Assembly (NCBI GenBank): GCA_002021875.1
Contig: CP018627.1
Coordinates: forward strand, 8,866,001-8,930,000
From: Streptomyces hygroscopicus
GTDB taxonomy: Bacteria; Actinomycetota; Actinomycetes; Streptomycetales; Streptomycetaceae
Reading direction: 5' to 3'
Length of the DNA stretch: 64,000 nucleotides
In this document: piece after piece, positions 8,181-17,000 of the stretch
Numbering within the stretch: the stretch's first letter is position 1
How the letters are laid out: the number at the start of each line of letters is the position of its first letter
Notes under the pieces: model-generated
The model's input: only the letters and a program-made list of their open reading frames with translations
What the model was told of the DNA's origin: nothing
Databases searched by the model: none
Made by a program: the position numbers and the translations under genes

Positions 8181-9031
8181 TGGGCCAGGGTGAGACCGGC
8201 GCGGCCGGGGTCCGGGGTCCGGCGGGGCAGCCCTTGCTGCTGCGCCACGGTCCCGCACGGGACGGGACCCGGCTGCGCGCCCTGTTCCTGCACGGTCTGG
8301 CCAGCAGCGGGGCGGTCTGGGACGGGCTGTCCCCGTATCTGCCGCCGGACCTGGAGACCTGGACCGCCGACCTGCCCTGGCGCGCTGACCACGTCCAGCC
8401 GTGGGGCCGCCGGCCGGAGCGGACCGACTGGATCGTCACGGCCCTGGAGCGGCTGCCGGATCCGCCCGATGTCGTGGTCGCCCACTCGTTCTCGGCGAAC
8501 CAACTGCTCGACCTGCTCCACCGGGAGGCCGAGGCGGGCAACGACCCGCGCGAGCGGTACGGGATCCGGGGCGTCGTCCTCGTCTCACCGTTCTACCGGC
8601 GCTCACCGGACGACTTCGCCTGGGACTCCGTCTCGAGCATGCAGCGGGACTTCCTCCACATCATGGAGGAGGGGCTGCGCACCCACTCCCCCCGTCGGAT
8701 CTCCCCGGCGGTCCGGCGGCACATGGCGGAGCGGGTCTGCGAACGGGTCGGCCCCTACGGCTGGGTGCGGTTCTTCGAGCACTATCTGCGCACCCCCTGG
8801 CTCCGCACCGAACTGATCACCGTGCCCGCCCTGGTCGTGACCGGCCAGGACGACTTCGCCGCCGCCGAGAGCGCCCTGCTCGCGGCCGACCTCCCGGAGG
8901 CCGAGCTGCGTACGGTCCCCGGGTGCGGTCACTACCCGATGTCCGAGCACGCGGAGTCGTTCTCCGCCCTGGTCGGCTCGTTCCTCCGGCGGCTCTCGGA
9001 CCGGGCCGCCCCACACCTCACGGAGAAGTGA
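8180..9031 (+). CDS. Alpha/beta-hydrolase
   Basis: A 283-residue alpha/beta-hydrolase-fold protein. The oxyanion-hole segment FLHGLASSG is near residue 35, the nucleophile elbow is AHSFSAN (Ser near residue 102, with non-standard flanking Ala instead of Gly), and the catalytic His is in GCGHYPMSEH near the C-terminus. Possible roles are release or hydrolysis of polyketide intermediates, editing, or lactone/ester chemistry. It lies in the tightly coupled PKS run (start overlaps the upstream stop; the stop overlaps the hotdog gene start), which argues for a role in acyl chain formation. Substrate not readable. Confidence 0.8.
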   Translation: MGQGETGAAGVRGPAGQPLLLRHGPARDGTRLRALFLHGLASSGAVWDGLSPYLPPDLETWTADLPWRADHVQPWGRRPERTDWIVTALERLPDPPDVVVAHSFSANQLLDLLHREAEAGNDPRERYGIRGVVLVSPFYRRSPDDFAWDSVSSMQRDFLHIMEEGLRTHSPRRISPAVRRHMAERVCERVGPYGWVRFFEHYLRTPWLRTELITVPALVVTGQDDFAAAESALLAADLPEAELRTVPGCGHYPMSEHAESFSALVGSFLRRLSDRAAPHLTEK

Positions 9032-10026
9032 TGTCGCAAGCCGTCAAGACGCTGCTGAACGAGTCGACCACGGTCGTCCTCAGCCCGGGATACGAGGGTG
9101 CCAACATCGGCACCATCATCGGTTTCAAGCACGTCAACTACCTGGTCGAGAAGGCCGTCATCGCCCACTTCCGGCGCAGCGGGCTCCCGGTCGGCAGGCT
9201 CTACGAGGAGCACGGCCTCGGATTCGACATCGTCGACATCGACTCCCGCCTCCAGACCGCCCTCATCGTCGATGACGAGGCGTCGGTCGAGGTGACCCCC
9301 GTGACCAAGGACGACGCCACCGAGCTGGCCTTCAAGGTCGCCATCACCGTCGAGCGTGACGGCGCCCCCAAGAAGGCCGTGGCCTCCAAGGTCAAGGCCG
9401 TGCTGCGCCACGACGAGAACGATGTGCGGATGGTGCGCAGGCTGCCCGTGCCCGAGGGCCTGGAGCGGTTCGTCACGGCGCGTATCGGAGGCGCCGAGCC
9501 GGGACCGGCCGCGCCCGCGGTCACCGAGCAGCTGATCTCCGGCGCCTGCGCCGAGACCGACGCCGTGCTCGAACAGCTCCTGGCCGGAAAGAACGCGTAC
9601 GGCTGGAAGTTCCGCATCCCCTACCCGTTCGTGCACTTCTTCGAGCGCCTCCAGATGTCGGGCTATCTGCGCCTGATGGAGGAGGCCAAGCACCGCTTCG
9701 TGGACGCGCGCGGCATCTCCATCCGGGCGCTGCTGGAGGAGAAGAACTGGATCCCCGCCGTCACCCACTCCCGGGTGACGCTGCTGGACGAGGCACTCCT
9801 CGAAGAGGACCTCTACGTCGTCTATACCGTCGACAACGTCTTCAAGAACCTGCTCTACACCTCGCGCCTGGACACCTATGTGGTCCGCGACGGCCGGCTG
9901 GTGCAGACCTCCACCGGCACCATCACGCACGCCTACGGTGTGGTCGAGAACGGTAAGGAGGGCCGCCTGGTCACCTTCGACGAGCGGGTCCTGGACGCCT
10001 TCGGCGACGGCCGGAACCAGCCGTGA
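9031..10026 (+). CDS. Double-hotdog acyl-thioesterase-like protein
   Basis: A 331-residue protein in which two segments (about 20-140 and 180-320) look like hotdog folds. Each opens with a GF/MSGYLRL-type helix context, and the protein resembles acyl-ACP thioesterase / 4HBT relatives (for example FEHVN-like GFKHVNYLVEKAV and FFERLQMSGYLRLMEEA). Likely to bind or hydrolyse acyl-ACP thioesters. Such genes accompany type II polyene PKSs, where they may release the finished chain or correct misprimed ACP. The start overlaps the upstream stop by one base, and the stop overlaps the next GTG start (GTGA). Exact reaction unknown. Confidence 0.7.
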   Translation: MSQAVKTLLNESTTVVLSPGYEGANIGTIIGFKHVNYLVEKAVIAHFRRSGLPVGRLYEEHGLGFDIVDIDSRLQTALIVDDEASVEVTPVTKDDATELAFKVAITVERDGAPKKAVASKVKAVLRHDENDVRMVRRLPVPEGLERFVTARIGGAEPGPAAPAVTEQLISGACAETDAVLEQLLAGKNAYGWKFRIPYPFVHFFERLQMSGYLRLMEEAKHRFVDARGISIRALLEEKNWIPAVTHSRVTLLDEALLEEDLYVVYTVDNVFKNLLYTSRLDTYVVRDGRLVQTSTGTITHAYGVVENGKEGRLVTFDERVLDAFGDGRNQP

Positions 10027-11117
10027 CCGCGATGGCCACCGGGACACGCGGTCCCGTCATCGCGGGATGGTCGGCGGTGTCGCCGTACGGCATCGGCCGG
10101 GACGCCTTCGTCGAGGGCGCCCGGTCGGGCCGCGGGACGGCCACCGCGTCGGAGCCCGGCGGCGAGCCGGTCCCCGACGAGCGGGTGTGTCTGGCCCGGG
10201 ACCTGGTCATCAAGGATGTGCTGGGCCGCAAGGGGACCCGGTCCATGGACCGGGTCACCGGGCTGGCCGTGGCGACGGTACGGGAACTGGTCACGGGAGC
10301 CGACGGTGCGACGGAGAGCGGCTCCGATGTCGCCCTCGTCCTGGGCACGACCACCGGAAGCGCCCAGAGCATGATGGACATCACCCGCGACACCCTCATC
10401 CACGAGAAGCCCTTCTACATCGACCCCTCGCACATCCCCAACGCCATCATGAACTGCCCCGCCGGGCAGTGCGCCATCTGGTACGGGCTGAAGGGGCCGA
10501 ACACCACGGTCGCCGCCGGACGTTCCTCCGGGCTGATCGCCCTCAACTACGCCCGGCGGCTGCTCGCCTCCGGACGCGCCATAACCGTCCTGTGCGGCGC
10601 CGTCGAGGAGTACTCCCCGGCCCGCGCCTGGCTCGAATGGCACACCCGGGGCGACGACGAGACCGGTGTCGTCCTCGGTGAGGGCTGCGCGGTGCTGCGG
10701 CTGCTGCCCGCCGAGGCCGTGGCCGACGGCGAGGGGCTCGCCGAGGTGCTCGCGGTCGAGGCCGGGGTGGCGGGCCCCGACGGAGCGGGTCCCGCCCTGG
10801 AGTCCGCCGTACAGCGCGCGCTGCGCCGGGCCGGGGCAGCGCGCGAGGAGGTCTGGGCCGTATCCCCCTCGAGCCCGGCCGGTCTCCTCGGCGAGCAGGA
10901 ACGGACCGCGCTGCGGGCCGGGTTCGCCGGTCACGAGGTGCGCTGGATCCCGCAGCCGGACACGATCGGCGACACCGCCGCCGCGACCGCCGCCTTCCAG
11001 ATCGTCTCCGTGCTGACGGCGGCCCAGGACGACGACCGGGCCGCAGGCCGGCTGGCGGTGGTCACGTCCGTGGACCGTGACGGCGCGCTCGCCTGCGCAC
11101 TCCTGCGCCTCCTGTGA
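10023..11117 (+). CDS. Chain-length-factor-like ketosynthase homologue (CLF A)
   Basis: A 364-residue ketosynthase-fold protein without the catalytic Cys: the region reads VAAGRSSGL where a KS has the nucleophile. HGTGT is absent. The characteristic block GRKGTRSMDRVTGLAV near residue 68 and a FYIDPSHIPN segment are shared with the homologue at 43774. This loss of Cys is the defining mark of chain-length factors. GTG start at 10023, coupled to the previous gene by GTGA. It may pair with KS 1 or KS 2 to set chain length. It is followed after 29 nt by ACP 2, which has its own GAAAGGA site. Confidence 0.85.
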   Translation: MTAMATGTRGPVIAGWSAVSPYGIGRDAFVEGARSGRGTATASEPGGEPVPDERVCLARDLVIKDVLGRKGTRSMDRVTGLAVATVRELVTGADGATESGSDVALVLGTTTGSAQSMMDITRDTLIHEKPFYIDPSHIPNAIMNCPAGQCAIWYGLKGPNTTVAAGRSSGLIALNYARRLLASGRAITVLCGAVEEYSPARAWLEWHTRGDDETGVVLGEGCAVLRLLPAEAVADGEGLAEVLAVEAGVAGPDGAGPALESAVQRALRRAGAAREEVWAVSPSSPAGLLGEQERTALRAGFAGHEVRWIPQPDTIGDTAAATAAFQIVSVLTAAQDDDRAAGRLAVVTSVDRDGALACALLRLL

Positions 11118-11146
11118 TCCCCTTCCCGTTGTGTGAAAGGAACCCC

Positions 11147-11422
11147 ATGTCCGTCACCTACTCCGACGCGGCCGGCGCGGCCCCGCTCGACATGGACGAA
11201 CTGCGTGGCATCGTCGCCGACATCCTGGAGGTCGACGCCACCGACGTGGCCGACGAAGCCGACTTCATGGAGGACCTCGAGGTCGACTCCCTGATGGCGC
11301 TCGAGGTCATCGTGGTCCTGGAGAAGAAGTACGGCGTCAAGTTCGCGGAGGCGGAGCTGCGCCAGGTGGTGTCGCTGCGCCAGGCGCACGATCTGCTGAC
11401 ACAGAAGCTGCGCACCCGGTGA
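11147..11422 (+). CDS. Acyl carrier protein (ACP 2)
   Basis: A 91-residue carrier protein with phosphopantetheine site EVDSLMAL (Ser near residue 45). The C-terminal half (VVLEKKYGVKFAEAEL) is typical of type II PKS and fatty-acid ACPs. A GAAAGGA ribosome site is close upstream of ATG 11147. The stop overlaps the GTG start of the first dehydratase gene, linking it to the reducing enzymes (dehydratases, ketoreductase). Together with ACP 1 it gives the cluster two free ACPs. One may elongate, the other may receive the carboxylic acid activated by the acyl-AMP ligase at 50647. That division is inference. Confidence 0.92.
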   Translation: MSVTYSDAAGAAPLDMDELRGIVADILEVDATDVADEADFMEDLEVDSLMALEVIVVLEKKYGVKFAEAELRQVVSLRQAHDLLTQKLRTR

Positions 11423-11823
11423 CCGCCACGTCCACCAACAGCCCGGTGCGGGCCGAACCCGAGGTCGTGCGGCGGGCTTCGGCGGACGCCGGGAAGCCGG
11501 GGCTGAGCAGCGAGGTCCGCTTCCGCATCGAACCGGAGGAACCGGTTTTCGCCGGTCACTACCCGGACTTCCCGATCTTTCCCGGGGTGTGCGTGGTCGA
11601 GTGCGCCCACCGGGCGGCCCTCGCCACGGCCCCCGGGGCCATCTCGCTGCGGGCCCTGGAATCCGCCCGCTTCATCGGCCCGGTCTTCCCCGGCGACGTC
11701 CTGACCGTCCGCGCCGACTGGAAGGCGGCCGACGGCGGCTGGACATACACGGCGACGGCCGCCACCGAGCGCGGCCCGTCCGCCAAGGTGCGGCTGGGCT
11801 TTCGTACGGAGGTCAGACCATGA
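11419..11823 (+). CDS. FabZ-like dehydratase subunit (DH 1, has GHYP motif)
   Basis: A 134-residue hotdog protein. The catalytic-type motif GHYPDFPIFPGV (the FabZ/FabA GHFPxxPxxPG) is present, followed by VVECAHRAA, which holds the acidic residue of the second catalytic position. Length fits a single hotdog. GTG start coupled to ACP 2; the stop overlaps the ATG of the second dehydratase. It would dehydrate beta-hydroxyacyl-ACP to the enoyl stage. Because no enoyl reductase is found in the window, double bonds would be retained, which fits a polyene product. It probably acts as a heterodimer with the next gene. Confidence 0.88.
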   Translation: MTATSTNSPVRAEPEVVRRASADAGKPGLSSEVRFRIEPEEPVFAGHYPDFPIFPGVCVVECAHRAALATAPGAISLRALESARFIGPVFPGDVLTVRADWKAADGGWTYTATAATERGPSAKVRLGFRTEVRP

Positions 11824-12329
11824 TCGACGCGGCCGGTATCAAGCGCCTGCTGCCGCATCGCCATCCGATGCTGCTGATCGACCGGGTGGTGGAGCTCGTC
11901 CCCGGGGACCGGCTGGTCGCGCTCAAGGCCATCACCTGCAACGAGCCCTGGTACCGCCACCTCGGCGAGGACGCGGGCCCGGAACAGTTCGCCTATCCGC
12001 AGACCCTGCTGGTCGAGTCCTGGGGCCAGGCCGCCGGGCTGCTCGCGGTGTGCGGCGCCGAGGCGACCGGCGGCCCGACCGCCCAGGTCATGCTGGCCGG
12101 CGCGATGTCCGGGGTGGAGTTCCACCGCCCGGTCCACCCCGGGGACGTGCTGGAGCACCGGGTGCGGCTCTTCCGGGCGCTCACCGACACCGTGATCTTC
12201 GAAGGCGAGACGCTGGTCGGCGGCGAGGTCGCGCTGACCTTCTCCCGCATGGTGATGGCGTTCCGCCCCGGGGACCAGTTGCGCCCGCCGGCCGACGCCG
12301 ACCAGGTCGCGGCCCCCGCCGTTTCATAG
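11820..12329 (+). CDS. FabZ-like dehydratase subunit (DH 2, catalytic His motif lost)
   Basis: A 169-residue hotdog protein. It opens with the FabZ signature LLPHRHPMLLIDRVVEL and keeps LLVESWGQAAG (acidic catalytic position). The GHFP His motif is replaced by a different sequence (YRHLGEDAGPEQFAYPQ). The C-terminal half (GVEFHRPVHPGDVLEH) is standard. It is coupled by ATGA to DH 1, which does have GHYP. A heterodimer in which one subunit carries the His is the likely active form, as described for dehydratase pairs of type II polyene systems. The alternative is that DH 2 is only structural. Confidence 0.85.
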   Translation: MIDAAGIKRLLPHRHPMLLIDRVVELVPGDRLVALKAITCNEPWYRHLGEDAGPEQFAYPQTLLVESWGQAAGLLAVCGAEATGGPTAQVMLAGAMSGVEFHRPVHPGDVLEHRVRLFRALTDTVIFEGETLVGGEVALTFSRMVMAFRPGDQLRPPADADQVAAPAVS

Positions 12330-12385
12330 CCCCCGGCCCGCGGCCGATCAGCAGGGCCCGCAGCCAACCAGGAGAGGGAACAGTC

Positions 12386-13132
12386 GTGCACAACAGTGAG
12401 TCCAGGGTCGCCCTCGTCAGTGGCGGATCCCGCGGCATCGGGCGGGAGGTGGTCCTGCGCCTGGCCCGGGACGGCTTCGACGTCGCCTACTGCTACCGGT
12501 CCGACGAGGCCGCGGCGAACGTCCTGGAGAAGGAGGTCCGGGACCTCGGCGTCAAGGCGCTGGCCGTCCGCGCCGACGTCTCCGACATGGAGTCGGTCCG
12601 GTCGTTCGTCACCCGCACCGAGCAGACCCTCGGCCCGGTCGACGCCGCGGTCACCTCCGCCGGCATCACCCGGGACAACCCCCTGCTGATGATGGCCGAC
12701 GAAGAGTGGAAGCAGGTCATCGGCACCAACCTCGACGGGGTCTACCACGTCTGCCGCGCCGTCATCTTCGAGATGATGAAGCGGAAGTCGGGCTCCATCG
12801 TGAACCTCTCGTCGGTGGCGGGGGTCTACGGCAACCCCACCCAGTCCAACTACTCGGCCTCCAAGGCGGGCATCATCGGCTTCTCCCGGTCGCTCGCCAA
12901 GGAGGTCGGCCGGTACGGCATCCGCACCAATGTGGTCGCCCCCGGCTTCATCGAGACCGACATGACGGCGGAACTGAGCGAGCAGGTGCGCAAGAAGGCC
13001 CTGCAGCAGATCCCGCTGAAGCGGCTGGGCCGGCCGGAAGAGGTCGCCGACCTCGTCTCCTACCTGGTCTCCGACCGGTCCGCCTACATCACCGGTGCCG
13101 TCTTCCAGATCGACGGCGGCATCACCATCTGA
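12386..13132 (+). CDS. FabG-like beta-ketoacyl-ACP reductase (KR)
   Basis: A 248-residue short-chain dehydrogenase/reductase. The NADPH-binding motif is SGGSRGIGREV, followed by the N-A-G equivalent TSAGIT; the catalytic residues are Ser in NLSSVAG and YxxxK in NYSASKAG, and the C-terminus is AVFQIDGGITI as in FabG. GTG start at 12386 with GGAGAGGG about 8 nt upstream. It reduces beta-ketoacyl-ACP to beta-hydroxyacyl-ACP before the dehydratase pair acts. With KS, ACP and DH it makes up the iterative highly reducing set. It is the only KR in the window, so it must serve every elongation round. Confidence 0.93.
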   Translation: MHNSESRVALVSGGSRGIGREVVLRLARDGFDVAYCYRSDEAAANVLEKEVRDLGVKALAVRADVSDMESVRSFVTRTEQTLGPVDAAVTSAGITRDNPLLMMADEEWKQVIGTNLDGVYHVCRAVIFEMMKRKSGSIVNLSSVAGVYGNPTQSNYSASKAGIIGFSRSLAKEVGRYGIRTNVVAPGFIETDMTAELSEQVRKKALQQIPLKRLGRPEEVADLVSYLVSDRSAYITGAVFQIDGGITI

Positions 13133-13190
13133 CCCCGACCGGTCCACGACCGGCCCCTGACCGACCCCTACCGGAAGGCGGAGCATCACC

Positions 13191-13907
13191 GTGCCCAAGC
13201 CCAAGAAGCCACCGAGGTGGTTCTTCTCGCTGCGCAGCCCGTACTCCTGGTTCGCCTACCTGGACCTGACCGAGCGCTACCCCGACGTGGCCGACGGAAT
13301 GGACTGGATTCCCTTCTGGGAGCCCGACGCCATCACCCAGCAGATGCTGGACGAGGCCGATGTGGAGCTGCCCATCGTCGCCATGTCCCGGGCGAAGAAC
13401 TTCTACATCCTCCAGGACCTCTCGCGGATCTCCAAGGCGCGCGGACTGCAGATGACCGTGCCGATCGACAAGGACCCCAACTGGGAGGTCTCCCACCTGG
13501 CCTACCTCGCCGCCCAGGAGGAGGGCCACGGCCGCCGCTTCATCGAGCTCACCTACCGGGCACGCTGGCAGGAGGGCCGGGACATCACCCGGCGCGAGAC
13601 GATGGCCGAGATCGCCGTGGAGCTGGGGCTGCCGGCCGAGCGGCTGGCGGACGCGTCGGACGACCCCGGGCTGCGCAAGCGGGGACTGGATTGCCTGGTC
13701 CAGTCGTATCAGGACGGCCTGTTCGGCGTTCCGTTCTTCGTCTACGGACGGGAAAAGTTCTGGGGCGCGGACCGGCTGACGTCCTTTGTCGCGGCCTTCC
13801 GCGGCCAACCTCTCCAGGAGGTCGAGAAAGGCTGGCAGCATCATGACGAGCTGCCCCGGTTCGCCGCTCCCGGTGGAGATACTGGACACGCAGGAGGCTG
13901 CGGCTAG
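13191..13907 (+). CDS. DsbA-fold isomerase (2-hydroxychromene-2-carboxylate isomerase-like)
   Basis: A 238-residue thioredoxin/DsbA-superfamily protein. The N-terminus WFFSLRSPYSWFAYLDL matches the kappa-GST / HCCA isomerase branch, where the redox CxxC is replaced by S-P-Y-S; the C-terminal GVPFFVYGREKFWGADRL is the cis-Pro region and substrate loop of that family. No CxxC is present, so disulfide exchange is unlikely. Homologues occur in polyene and cinnamoyl-lipid type II clusters and are proposed to isomerise double bonds (E/Z) of the polyene before ring closure. The GTG start has only weak ribosome-site support. Last gene of the PKS run. Confidence 0.85.
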   Translation: MPKPKKPPRWFFSLRSPYSWFAYLDLTERYPDVADGMDWIPFWEPDAITQQMLDEADVELPIVAMSRAKNFYILQDLSRISKARGLQMTVPIDKDPNWEVSHLAYLAAQEEGHGRRFIELTYRARWQEGRDITRRETMAEIAVELGLPAERLADASDDPGLRKRGLDCLVQSYQDGLFGVPFFVYGREKFWGADRLTSFVAAFRGQPLQEVEKGWQHHDELPRFAAPGGDTGHAGGCG

Positions 13908-14081
13908 ACCGCTCGGTCACCACACCCGCCGAGAGAATTCGAGGCCGGGGCGGACGGGTCTCCCGCGGATTGTCCGAGCCGTAGGGGAGGGACCCTCCAC
14001 CCCGGCCTTCGCTGTGCCGTGAATTCCGTATCTCGTTCGTCGAATCCTCCACTGGCCACGCTCTTTTCGAGGGGTTCAGCA

Positions 14082-17000
14082 ATGTCCGATCGCGTTCAGA
14101 CCGCCACGCTTCCCGAGCTGTTCGAGGCACGGGTGCGGGTTTCGGCGGAGAGTGTCGCCGTGGTCTGTGGCGAGGAGTCGTTGTCGTATGGGGAGCTGAA
14201 TGCGCGGGCGAATCGGCTGGCGCGGTTGCTGGTGGGGCGTGGGGTGGGTGTTGAGGACCGGGTGGGGCTGGTGCTGCCGCGGTCGGTGGATCTGGTGGTG
14301 GCGGTTCTTGCGGTGTTGAAGGCCGGGGCGGTGTATGTGCCGGTGGATCCGGGTTATCCGGCCGAGCGGGTGGCGTATGTGTGGGAGGACGCGGGTCCGT
14401 CGCTGGTGGTGACGGAGGTGGGTGTGGGAGTCGAGGTGCCGGCGGGGGTTCCGCTGGTGGCGCTGGATGACGTCGAGGTGGTGGTGGAGTTGGCGGGGCT
14501 GGATGGGTCGGATGTGGGGGTGTGTGTTGCGCCGGAGGCGGCCGCGTATGTGATTTACACGTCGGGTTCCACGGGGCGGCCCAAGGGTGTTGTCGTGCCG
14601 CACGGGAATGTGGTGCGCCTTTTTGAGGCGACGGATGGGTGGTTCGGGTTCGGTGCGGATGATGTGTGGACGCTGTTCCATTCGTTCGCGTTCGACTTTT
14701 CGGTGTGGGAGTTGTGGGGTGCGTTGTTGCGGGGTGGGCGGTTGGTGGTGGTGCCGTTTGAGGTGAGTCGTTCGCCGGGGGAGTTTTTGCGGTTGCTGGC
14801 GGATGAGGGGGTGACGGTGCTGAATCAGACGCCGTCGGCTTTCTATCAGTTGATGCAGGCGGATCGTGAGGCGCTGGAGGTGGGTGCCCGGTTGCGGCTG
14901 CGGTGGGTGGTGTTCGGTGGCGAGGTGCTGGATCTGTGGCGTCTTGAGGAGTGGTTCGACCGGCATGGGGATACGGGTCCGGTTCTGGTGAACATGTATG
15001 GGATCACGGAGACGACTGTGCATGTCAGTTATGCGGCGTTGGATTCCCGTGTTGTGAAATCGGGTGCGGGGAGTGTTATCGGGGTTGGGATTCCTGACCT
15101 TCGGGTGTATGTCCTTGACGGTGGTTTGCGTCCGGTGCCCGTCGGTGTGGCGGGGGAGATGTATGTCGGGGGCGCTGGGGTGGCGCGTGGTTATTGGAAT
15201 CGTCCGGGTTTGACGGCGGGGCGTTTTGTGGCGGATCCGTTCGGTCCGGCGGGTGCTCGGATGTATCGGTCGGGTGATGTGGCGCGGTGGACCGATGGGG
15301 GTGTGCTGGAGTTCGTCGGGCGGGTGGATGGCCAGGTGAAGGTGCGGGGGTTCCGTATCGAGTTGGGGGAGGTCGAGGCGGTTCTGGGGGAGTGTGTGGG
15401 GGTGGGGCAGGCGGTGGTGGTGGTCCGTGAGGACCGTCCCGGTGATAGGCGTCTGGTCGCGTATGTGGTCCCGGATGCCGGTGGCGAGGTGGGGGCGGGG
15501 GCGTTGCGGGAGCATGCGGCGGGGTTGTTGCCGGAGCATATGGTGCCCTCTGCCTTCGTGGTGCTGGAGCGGTTGCCGTTGACGGTGAACGGCAAGCTGG
15601 ACCGTAAGGCGTTGCCCGTGCCGGAGGCGCCGGTGAGTGCGGGGGGTCGGGCGCCGCGGACGCCGCGTGAGGAGATCCTGTGCGGGTTGTTCGCCGAGAT
15701 CCTCGACGCGCCCCGGGTGAGCGTGGACGACAACTTCTTCGACCTCGGCGGACATTCCCTCCTGGCCACGCGCCTGGTGTCCCGGATCCGCTCGGAGCTG
15801 GGCGCCGAGCTGACCGTCGGTGAGCTTTTCGAGGCCGCCACGCCCGCCGGTGTCGCCGAAGCCCTCACCTCGGCGGCCGTGGCCCGGGACGGCGTGCGCC
15901 GCTACGAGCGCCCCGAGGTGCTGCCCCTGTCCCACGCCCAGCAGCGCCTGTGGTTCCTCGACCGGCTCGAGGACGGCGGCGCCACCTACAACCTGGCCTT
16001 CGAGATCACCCTCTCCGGTGAGCTGGACCGGGTGGCGTTGCGGGCGGCGCTGGGTGATGTGGTTGCGCGGCACGAGAGTCTGCGGACGGTGTTCGCTGAG
16101 GTGGACGGGGTGCCGCGGCAGGTGGTGCGGTCCTCGGTGGAGGTGCCGTTCATCGAGTCCGAGGTGTCGCGGGAGGGGCTGGCGGAGGCGCTGAGCGCCG
16201 CGGTGGCGCGGCCGTTCGACCTGGCCGGCGACGTGCTGCTGCGGGCCGATCTGTTCTCCCTGGCCGAGTCGTCCGGGACCGAGCATGTCCTGCTGCTCAC
16301 CATGCACCACATCGTCGCCGACGGCTGGTCGCTGATACCGCTGTCGACCGACCTCACCACGGCCTACCGCGCCCGCGGCGCCGGCGAGGCCCCGCAGTGG
16401 TCCCAGTTGCCGGTGCAGTATGCGGACTTCGCGTTGTGGCAGCGTGAGGTGCTGGGTGTGGAGGGTGTTGAGGGGAGTGTGTTCGGCCGTCAGGTGGGTT
16501 TTTGGCGGGAGCGGTTGGCGGGGTTGCCGGAGGAGTTGGTGTTGCCGGTGGACCGGGCGCGTCCGGCGGTGCTGAGTGGGCGTGGCGGTGTGGTGGAGTT
16601 CGGGGTGTCGGGGCTGGTGCATCGGGGGTTGGTGCGGCTGGCGCGGGAGTCGCGGGCGAGTGTGTTCATGGTGGTGCAGGCGGCGTTGGCCGGGCTGCTG
16701 TCGCGGTTGGGTGCCGGGCAGGACATCGTGGTGGGTACGGCGGTGGCGGGTCGTACCGATGTGGCGTTGGACGATCTGGTCGGTTTCTTTGTGAACACGT
16801 TGGTGTTGCGTACGGATGTGTCGGGCGATCCGTCGTTCCGTGAGCTGGTGGAGCGGGTGCGGGAGTCGGATCTGTCGGCGTTCGCGCATCAGGATGTGCC
16901 GTTCGAGCGGTTGGTCGAGGTGGTCAATCCGCAGCGGTCGGCCGCCCGTCATCCGCTGTTCCAGGTGATGCTCGCCCTCCAGAACAACCCGGACCCCGAG

